From the NCBI GenBank assembly GCA_015232575.1, contig JADFZL010000031.1:1-41243 (forward strand): 41,243 bases of DNA. Direction: 5' to 3'. Below are positions 36,801 to 41,243 of this stretch, piece after piece; the stretch's first letter is position 1; each line of letters opens with the position of its first letter. The stretch comes from Candidatus Rifleibacteriota bacterium (GTDB lineage: Bacteria; Muiribacteriota; Ozemobacteria; Ozemobacterales; Ozemobacteraceae). A program made the translations under genes and the position numbers. The notes below the pieces were generated by a model that made no database searches, had not been told where the DNA came from, and saw only the letters and a program-made list of their open reading frames with translations.

Positions 36801-39800
36801 TGAGCGGCCACGTCTGAGTAACCAGAAAGCTGGTTATTACAGGAGCTTCGCGCCACATTGTACTGGTAAGGCTGATAAAATAATTGTCAATTGCGCTTCC
36901 CCAGTTGCCTGATAAATCCTTGTAAGGCGCCGAGGTATCTGTCTTAACCCAGAGCGAGATAGGCTGTGCAGCCCATGCTGCCATTGCTTTCCTGCGCTCA
37001 AGGGCGAGAGTAATGTCACAACTTGTAAAGTTTTGTACAAGAACATCAATTGCAGATGAAAGCTGCGTATAAGTAGCAATTCCATTTGCATCAGTTCCTC
37101 TGATTGCAATTTTGGAAATGTCTATATCACGCACGGTTTCGCTGAAATCAAGCGTAATTATTGTTCCGTCAAAGCGTGCGGCAGTAATCTGCGGACGTTT
37201 GGTATCAATCTGAAACATTTTCGACGTAGAAGCATAGTTTCCGCCCTGATCATACATGTACACTGTGAATGTGGCAAGCCTTGAATCATATTCTCCATAA
37301 GTCGACAATGAGATATTCGCCGCATCGGCCGTAGTTCCATTAATAGAAAGGCTCATTGAAGAAGGAGCCCCCGGATAATCAGACAACTTGAGAACGCCTT
37401 TAGTAACCGGCTCGTTAAGTGTTGCGCTTACATGCAGCAAATCTTTTAAAGAGCCAGACCCAAGATTTATTACAGGAGAAAATTCCGGCGCATCAGGGTT
37501 GAGTGTCCAGTCTGATGCGGAAATGATCGGTCTGACATTATCTACTGTAAAAGTTGAAGCAGCTGAAGCAGGTGTCGCAACGTTTCCAGCGTCATCTGTC
37601 GCAGTTAGGTAATATGTAATTTTGCTCCTGTCAAGACTTCCCCAGTCGCCGCCATTTTCCGGAATCGTAAACATGGCTTCGAATCTGTTGTTGAGAGAAT
37701 TATACACAAGAGATGATGTCGCGACCTGTGTCGCACCGACGAATACTGCTGCAGTTGCCTGTGTATCGGCTGAATTGCTTATCTGTGTATAAACAATAAT
37801 TTCATCTCCGATGTTTGCCACCGTTGAAACCGGATTATCATCATTCGTTTTTGAAATGATAATTCCAGCGCCTGAAAACGCCGGTGAAACACAGTCTATT
37901 TCAGTTATAGCAGAAGAAGTTGCAGTTAAAACGTTTCCCCTCGCATCAGTAACAGTTGTTTTGAAAGAATAGCTAGTATATTCAGAAGTTGTCTGTGCTG
38001 CTGTAAAGGTAATGGAAAAGTTTCCAGTCTGAAATGGAGGCGGTACCATTGCCACCGCCGCTGCTCCTCCGACTGGTATAAGATCTATGTAAGCTGTCCC
38101 AATCTGATTGGCATCTTCATTCATCGGAAGCATAAAAGTAAGCTGGTCACCGAGTTTTATTTTCCCATCTGCCGGGACATCGCTCCAACTGACGCTCAGA
38201 GGTCCGGATACTTTTGGAGGAACGTTATCAAGGCTTACTTCTGAAGACAACGCGCTGGCAGAGTTACCGCCATTGTCCTTTATCGAGGCTCTGAATGCCG
38301 CTGCTGTACCGTTATATAAAGTTCCTGTTGCAACGGTGACAGTGTAATCCCATCTGTGTGAATCAAGCGGAGAAGGCGTAAGAGCCTGCGCTGAAGAAAG
38401 TCCCAGGGCACTCAGGTCAATAAGCGGTGAACCGCCATCTTCTTCAGCAGTTCGGACCTGAAAAGAAAGCGTATTTCCTATAACAGCTGTTGACGGCGTA
38501 ACAAGAACTTCCATCACGCGCGGAGGCCAGCAGTCTACCGAATGAGGTCCATTAGAGACTTCCACAATATTTCCGGCCTTATCGTAGACTTTAACTTTAA
38601 AATTATATGAAGCGCTTTCCAGGTTACTCAGCGTGTTAGTTGCGTTAAATGAAAGCGAATATTGTGAATCAGCATAATCCATTAACGCTGTTGAGCTGCC
38701 TCCGATATTGCTGAGGTCTATTGTTGCATCTGCATGGTCATCTGGTGAATCAAGTGTAACTGGAAGCCTGAAATTCATTACATCACCGATGTTTACGACA
38801 GTCAGAGATTCCTGCCAATCTTTGCCGGTAATGGTTAATGCGCCTGGATCAGGCGGATTATTGTCGAAAAATGCAATCGGAATACTTGGACTGACGGCAA
38901 CGTAACCTGGAAGGCGAGCCGGACCATTGCCGGCATTATCAGAAATAATCAGAGGAAAATTTGCTGAATCAGTAATTGTTCCTGATGTTACCTTGAACAC
39001 AAATGTGTAAACTCCGGCAGATAGCGACAGCGGCTGATTAGCAGAACCTCCGACTGATGAAAGGTCTGCGAAAACAGTCTGCCCGTCGTAAGCAACATTT
39101 CCGGTTGTTGAAGCGAGAACAACTCTCAGGGTCAGGTCGTCTCCGATTCTAACATAAGGCTTAGACGCAGTTTGAGCTGGGCTGACCGTATAATTTGCCG
39201 ACACCAGAACCGGCGGTTCGTTATCTACACCAACAGAAGTGCTGGTTGTATTGATAGTATTTCCGACATCATCTTTTGCGTAAATTTTGAAATTAGTCCC
39301 ACCATTATCAATAATTGTAGAAGTTGTAATAGTAAAACTTTTGGTGAAATTGCTTCCGGAAACAGCCGTCATTTCAGTGGTTGCACTTAAACCAAACGCT
39401 GACAGATCTACCCATGCCTTCCCGCCGATAGAAGCTTCAACATTATCAACTACTGCGGAAATTATTACCGTATCGCCAAGCAGAAACTGTGACCCGCCGC
39501 CGCTTTTTGTGACACTCGGAGTTCCTGAAAACGATGGCGGACGGTTATCAACACGAACAGAAGGCGTGGTAGACATGTAAACAAGGTTGCCCGAAGAATC
39601 TTTTGCATAAACCTGAAAGCTGTAATCTGTATCATTTTCAAGGCTTCCCTGCGGAATTGTATAAGTTGCCATGTACGTATTGCCTTCAACCAGTGTCATC
39701 GATAATGAGGCTTGACCGCCGATTGAACTCATTTTAGCGGTAACAACAATGGTGTCACCTGAAGATGTTGTAATATCAGAGCTTATTACAAGTCTGGTTC

Positions 39801-40974
39801 CGATACTTGCAACTGTATCCCATGGTGAAGCATTGGGAGAATTTTCGGGAGACGGCTTGTAGACAGCAATCTGCGCAGTGGTCTGCGCGGGCGGGTCGAG
39901 ATCAATGCTTGTTAGGTATGCAGAAAATTTTGTTACGTTTCCGGCATTGTCTGTTACGATAAATTCAAATGGGTAATTTGAGCCATGAATTGCAGTATTT
40001 TTCGGAAGATTAAGCGTTCCCTGAAATGTGCAGGGACTTCCGGCAGCGGGTGTGCTTGTCGGAGTCAGCACCGGCATTGAAATTCCGGCAGTCTGCATTA
40101 CGGATTGCGACGCCACGACAGAATCGCCATCATAAGCCGCTACGGTAACAGAGAAGTTCAGAATGTGTCCGGGAAGCGCCGGCACGGTGTTCCCAGCCTG
40201 ATTAACAACTGTTCCGGCAGTTATCGAAGGTGGTTTAGTATCAAAAATCATTGTGAAATCACCGTAATTTACAGGGTTTCCACATGAATCGTTTATTGCA
40301 ACAGGAAAAACACAAGTAGTATCAAGATTATCGGGAAAAACGAATCCGATTCCCATAAAATACGATGGAGCAACCCATGGCATGGCATTAACAGACGATA
40401 GACCTGCGGTTGAAAGGTTAATGCTCGCACTTCCCATATCAGATGCAGACATACCCTGCATGAAATTGACTGACTGTCCTTTTTTCACTGGTGTACCAGT
40501 GTAAGTTGTACCATCTACGGAAGCACTCATTACAGAGCTTCTTGATGGTGGAACGTTATCAACATAAATGCTGGTTCCACTCGGAGTGAAGCTCACAGGG
40601 CCACTTGCATTTGAAAGAGTGAATTTCGGGGTAAACGGAAGATTATTGTATGATCCGCCGGTGACCACCCATGTTGCATCAGCTTTTGCTGTCTGGCCTG
40701 TTGTAACGACTGTCATCGTAACAAGCGGTCCGCCGACCTGCCCAAGGTCAACCCAGGCAGCATTTGTTCCGGCTGCTTCGTTACTTGTGAATATAACCTG
40801 AAAATTCAATGTTTCGCCAATAGCGGCCTTTCCGTCAACCTTCGTGACCTCATTGCTGACACTTACAGCAGCACTCACTCCAACCGGAGGTTCGGCATAC
40901 GCAATTCCTGCGAAACAGAAGAGAGCAAAAACGATTGCTATTGAACAGAGCATCGTTCTCAGATGCGATATCAT
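27895..40974 (-). CDS. Giant secreted multi-Ig protein with FlgD-Ig-like C-terminus
   Basis: The 4,359-residue protein has a signal peptide (MISHLRTMLCSIAIVFALF, cut near GIAYA). Residues about 30-1290 hold some eleven Ig-like modules joined by D-x-x-x-P linkers (DNVPPS, DNRPPS, DCWPPR and similar). A less regular region follows, then five higher-order repeats of about 340 residues (about 1830-3510), each opening with an SbsA-like ITFSEPM-type domain and containing an LxTRQP-type domain. More Ig-like and SbsA-like modules follow. Near 4040-4120 lies a Lys/Glu/Ser-rich linker, and the last 95 residues are FlgD-Ig or sorting-like (FPNPAREKSTF, then W-D-LRNEDGRKVANGVYFAKI). It is probably a surface adhesin or cell-wall/matrix protein. 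The start is the only reasonable one, with AGGG eight bases upstream. No enzyme domain is visible. Confidence 0.88.
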   Translation of the reverse strand: MISHLRTMLCSIAIVFALFCFAGIAYAEPPVGVSAAVSVSNEVTKVDGKAAIGETLNFQVIFTSNEAAGTNAAWVDLGQVGGPLVTMTVVTTGQTAKADATWVVTGGSYNNLPFTPKFTLSNASGPVSFTPSGTSIYVDNVPPSRSSVMSASVDGTTYTGTPVKKGQSVNFMQGMSASDMGSASINLSTAGLSSVNAMPWVAPSYFMGIGFVFPDNLDTTCVFPVAINDSCGNPVNYGDFTMIFDTKPPSITAGTVVNQAGNTVPALPGHILNFSVTVAAYDGDSVVASQSVMQTAGISMPVLTPTSTPAAGSPCTFQGTLNLPKNTAIHGSNYPFEFIVTDNAGNVTKFSAYLTSIDLDPPAQTTAQIAVYKPSPENSPNASPWDTVASIGTRLVISSDITTSSGDTIVVTAKMSSIGGQASLSMTLVEGNTYMATYTIPQGSLENDTDYSFQVYAKDSSGNLVYMSTTPSVRVDNRPPSFSGTPSVTKSGGGSQFLLGDTVIISAVVDNVEASIGGKAWVDLSAFGLSATTEMTAVSGSNFTKSFTITTSTIIDNGGTNFKIYAKDDVGNTINTTSTSVGVDNEPPVLVSANYTVSPAQTASKPYVRIGDDLTLRVVLASTTGNVAYDGQTVFADLSSVGGSANQPLSLSAGVYTFVFKVTSGTITDSANFPLIISDNAGNGPARLPGYVAVSPSIPIAFFDNNPPDPGALTITGKDWQESLTVVNIGDVMNFRLPVTLDSPDDHADATIDLSNIGGSSTALMDYADSQYSLSFNATNTLSNLESASYNFKVKVYDKAGNIVEVSNGPHSVDCWPPRVMEVLVTPSTAVIGNTLSFQVRTAEEDGGSPLIDLSALGLSSAQALTPSPLDSHRWDYTVTVATGTLYNGTAAAFRASIKDNGGNSASALSSEVSLDNVPPKVSGPLSVSWSDVPADGKIKLGDQLTFMLPMNEDANQIGTAYIDLIPVGGAAAVAMVPPPFQTGNFSITFTAAQTTSEYTSYSFKTTVTDARGNVLTATSSAITEIDCVSPAFSGAGIIISKTNDDNPVSTVANIGDEIIVYTQISNSADTQATAAVFVGATQVATSSLVYNSLNNRFEAMFTIPENGGDWGSLDRSKITYYLTATDDAGNVATPASAASTFTVDNVRPIISASDWTLNPDAPEFSPVINLGSGSLKDLLHVSATLNEPVTKGVLKLSDYPGAPSSMSLSINGTTADAANISLSTYGEYDSRLATFTVYMYDQGGNYASTSKMFQIDTKRPQITAARFDGTIITLDFSETVRDIDISKIAIRGTDANGIATYTQLSSAIDVLVQNFTSCDITLALERRKAMAAWAAQPISLWVKTDTSAPYKDLSGNWGSAIDNYFISLTSTMWREAPVITSFLVTQTWPLNPSIKADFIFSKNIDSTTLVASNGVFFVQASDFTSVDYRRGYVLQPSDSLEWVDQKHLKITFGEDGGKWMARKLGSQTAVLRFASRTSASLILKDELGKPMAHIPSTSPVTATVARPYTVPPPPYGFAIESSTANRPVLNLSEGNGSLVFSTTDYALLYWSDFETNDQYVPLMGMPIPDQSKRVTAFHSKIQIHDASAVPATYVTLALEPLSIAANPLLATTSIKLSLTSGDLQKVLGLYRNNPTPNIKLRVLSGAFMNWWGQPNQAYEPSEAGYVSVVKNSPDACSLAACALSDPSPVSWHSAGDLTFEFEISPSMYSEAYMPIASITPRAKLLRQDNGAEVSSGTFIGWTTRQVTSENRPRYIARFRNSSPLPGNVQRIPSRAEIYDVTDAFGNKYDFTASTVYDLSARSTSGENGFSKAALTFVIDSYSPEVTAIEPSPGPTGQAAPGEMICRVTYSEEMDSVVSARPTLELATGTTKIPFTFQGWENSSQTARFVNSQAITTLTPNGFWTYKSTGGKDLAGNPLAVPAYFPLEIRTKSPAPSLLLFTRQPKIFNNVLQNRPFSTLVGDGSATLRLDYTASLDFIPHKLLVYNTTDQNVATFTVAGENPAFTGFPENNSYWAAGSFPQTDQGPYNYRFRVMDTLGNLSIGFVGSMTFDSKAPDVSSFTVTDGGGIATDTGDGNGWIRYHSPVLGNLVSSLQTNAADPLLLAAVPTGNTATEVYYLTPQIPATNHSTVINTSSWAEGTTIIAVADLAGNFGSGIQPSLKIKVDKVSPVVSSVTPSRPTGAIQAGKGAFEFSFSENMNTAIVPNVSLVFESTTIRLIATAPACWKSRTLCRMTNADPIIGLPVGTYTYQISGAKDFAGNSVLESNFQVWIHSQGTQATSRILTRQPRISSSVFVDSAFSPYIGESSATIELNYSTSSVENPPYKLLAYDSTGANVATFGVISGYPAISTFSIETKFWAPGKVPSVNQGGAQYTFKLQDCLGNISDSAVASLTYDSLPTRIDQVSFDDHSFGIASMGIRYYSPLLGAATVSIDSDSSDAHRMLIASNTLMFPSIIQMTANGNTHAATLDTSIQECIATITFADHAGNKGYGAGATMTLRVDRTSPVVTAASPSTRIGNANAEYVVFDITFSEPMQTASAPDVRLELGSSIIQLKPASASPWKNPFTCRLTNRDPINNVAIGTYTYMVWGGKDYAGNENLPSNHKLYVNASAPNAPFTLLSRQPAIFTDLLENQPFSTSVGDGSATMRFDISEESLGAAPHRVLVYDAAMTQIATLPVTVGSPGYAIFPGQSSSWASNKFPQNGTGPLGYNVKLIDALGNTSSIVLGNVVYDSKSAIISNFIFDDSERGLTVSGVKYYSPVLGSAKITVETNATDSQRLLIASSAAVFPEVRLFTSASTTHSLIITAPMADCIATFSVVDLAGNPAVGTKLRINVDGTQPRISAVYPTIPIGALAPETGTFEITFSEVMRTSAAPQASLRYGDYIITLKPLGNAPACWKDSRTCRFTNLEALSSFPAATYSYYVHSTPDLAGNLNEIPAAASFTLQINPVDAQYQVVLRTRQDTVSSTSLIDKPFSPYIPPFQGTLSFKKLNNSPNIADKLWVYAPGDIAIASTPLLFNGDMATITVNASFFRNPGETGPTVYSMKVQDKDGFFSQPVKHVTYDGLPPQVNSIDFTGLSDAATSAAFFNPLKRSELGISVKTQASDSLRLLLNAGTGTQSFNLDTTAFYYTGKIPAANFAEIPDGEAVITIADQAGNLARGTVPGRKIIIDRTVPSVSAFSSLPISPIRHTPPGQATFTVSFNEPMNQLASAAPTLVLSSGTSMITCRFMGWKTDRQAIFENKIMIAGDAPEGPWDARIQSYDLSDNRLDAVLASALSISARGPIIVNWRAESYQLTTASQPYPVGVLVNAPFSTAVWPNSATLNIDFQAAPNAPVRVHFTDNGVSVASGPLTISGTRGLFTWKTNTGPNPTEPKTYTIRLSDVFGNFSLETFEWIADSVAPVINSLSVTGGVVSPVDGAILFNPTIHTSVDSFWRISGETMPPLLRACSVAATSTLQMAQSGSSWVGRFNGMSAFGTVLPDAEYTLDIADAAGNIGLSATAASSSVKVILDTAAPVVATLTTSVGSTQTSRYAPVKGDLEISISTAETLSPDGIWKIDITTDSGTLLKSVPITNNAGSLNAVWNGIGKDGKVVAEGYYRLYPSDLTGNRSTAYSLVFVVNSEFKVTAATQRTTKSCELEFNQNIDETSVSGAVVTFDPSGPAVTSITLSDSKKLLVLLSDALTDSVNYKVSVTSDSVWNTDGITLSQGKNSASFNADVKGPSISEIGFTGITNSRDFIVHFSEIVTQTTAENLGNYNLTLASRRISLTTSFWRSDSKSVMLTASENLLSTQTYKITAVGIADSFGSLSSGASAERTFKGIDLAPPKINLAAFSNPSVESDIVIAATVNEELKSTPVCIVLRGGSEISRKEMTPGIKNGSWMSGTNLDPSLSGVVTIRVEATDQAGNKGVEELSFSTAMISMSVRASVNSSDKILSAVFPKGSLKKDTSVRIIPQTLLSESDIESNIETKTSAKKRANKLSENENLTSASMRFLSERLSRNVLTSIQANELVPVGTAYEITFTEKNLVASYSLNISCSAASSQLSTSRNSASVKKQKSSETLSEAAEGKAQKGNVLEGKEHEWKSQEAISKRVTPDNLKNVSVLDATGNIGLYYLSSDNSWRWVNSDLNANADAIAASVTTSGIFALMRDTKAPEVVIASLSERETSEERPVFTGKVSDSGSGIDVQNIYAVLDGYSSPVRSTSDDGCFEFVPLAPLCSGKHELIFKASDRAGNISVSQEIRFSVTPEFKIGDIAAFPNPAREKSTFRISTNRGDISPDLIEIALYDSSGHKVRQLDFARLSSERYAAASRYLYEIPWDLRNEDGRKVANGVYFAKIKIPDPSNPEKTIRRTTKIAILK
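30440..35480 (-). repeat. Five tandem 1.0-kb repeats inside the giant gene
   Basis: Matching anchors occur near 35465, 34432, 33412, 32406 and 31405 (start of each SbsA-like domain), spaced 1,001 to 1,033 bases. Each unit also has a second anchor of TRQP type (near 35150, 34120, 33110 and 32090, and a weaker one near 31090). Protein similarity is clear, but the DNA has diverged, so this is an old duplication. Confidence 0.8.
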
Positions 40975-41004
40975 TCAATTTTCCCTTTTACCAGATATTT
41001 TCAA

Positions 41005-41010
41005 ATTATA
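41005..41010 (-). promoter_or_regulatory. -10 box of the giant gene
   Basis: A perfect TATAAT on the minus strand, 31 bases upstream of the start codon, predicts a leader of about 25 bases. No convincing -35 is seen at 17 bases. An AGGG ribosome binding site lies inside the leader. Confidence 0.5.
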
Positions 41011-41115
41011 ATCCAAATTCAAACATCGGTATTTACGGAAAAAAGTTTACTGATTTTCTTGTGGTAGTAGTGCTTTTTAATGTTAACAGTTCTATCAATA
41101 AGGAAAAGGGTTCAT

Positions 41116-41140
41116 TAACTAGTATAACGTTCGCTAATTA
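41116..41140. repeat. Motif shared with the left edge
   Basis: The plus strand reads ATTAACTAGTATAACGTTCG followed by CTA. Its complement is the left-edge motif at 111-134. The two lie 41 kb apart in opposite orientation. Confidence 0.45.
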
Positions 41141-41243
41141 ACATCCCAATATTTAGTGTACCACTCCCCATCAAAATCGGTGTACCGCATCTATGGTAAT
41201 TCATTCATCTTATACTTCCAATTGAAAATTTTAGGATTTTCAT

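Larger units (their letters stand above)
40975..41243. other. Right-edge intergenic region, possible IS border
   Basis: Beyond the giant gene's promoter there is a 25-bp motif (41116-41140) inverted relative to 111-134, then two direct repeats RGTGTACC at 41155-41162 and 41179-41186, 24 bases apart. From 41205 to the edge the minus strand could be the tail of a gene, but two frames are possible and neither is long enough to judge. Spaced GGTACAC repeats are reminiscent of IS21-family ends. Confidence 0.35.

Overview
The window looks like about 41 kb of chromosome from a Gram-negative, probably uncultivated bacterium of low to moderate G+C. Signs are many Sec signal peptides, a lipoprotein, a PilX-like prepilin, a CpaF/TadA-type secretion ATPase, and a 4,359-residue secreted protein ending in a FlgD-Ig-like or sorting-type domain. 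Nothing fixes the phylum; a candidate phylum such as Riflebacteria is only a guess. I saw no rRNA, tRNA or CRISPR array.

Layout. 1-44: start of a minus-strand gene leaving the window. 45-573: spacer with interspersed inverted repeats. 574-1920: solitary CpaF-like ATPase. 2071-3906 (minus): secreted protein followed by a DUF169 protein. 4327-6117: large secreted coiled-coil-like protein. 6366-7739 (minus): secreted VWA protein. 8143-9474: secreted M28 metallopeptidase in more G+C-rich DNA. 9760-13690: a block of about 1.13 kb (3' end of a prepilin-like gene, a small secreted protein gene and its terminator) present twice, at about 95% identity, around a DUF3626 gene. 13316-17470 (minus): PilX-like 850-residue protein, a lipoprotein and a 5'-truncated gene. 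17480: a sharp junction to the 3' third of an HsdM gene, facing the other way.

18124-27543 (minus) is the most interesting part. Five tightly coupled genes encode, in transcription order, (1) an Mrr-like nuclease domain fused to a NACHT NTPase and a long C-terminal sensor-like region, (2) a SIR2-family NADase-like protein, (3) a HerA-type hexameric ATPase, (4) a second P-loop ATPase with a degenerate Walker B, and (5) a small unknown protein. Every junction overlaps or is one base apart. SIR2 plus HerA is a known anti-phage pair (SIR2-HerA, also called Nezha). Its coupling to a nuclease-NACHT protein and to an extra ATPase with a partner of unknown family is what looks unusual. The nearby HsdM remnant and the breakpoint support a defence island.

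27895-40974 (minus) is one giant secreted protein: about eleven Ig-like modules, five tandem higher-order repeats of about 340 residues (SbsA-like Ig plus two further beta modules), a Lys/Glu/Ser-rich linker and a C-terminal FlgD-Ig-like domain. The last 270 bases hold its promoter, a 25-bp motif that recurs inverted near the left edge of the window, and a pair of 8-bp direct repeats that may mark the edge of an IS.

Functions are inferred from motifs read by eye. No database search was run.
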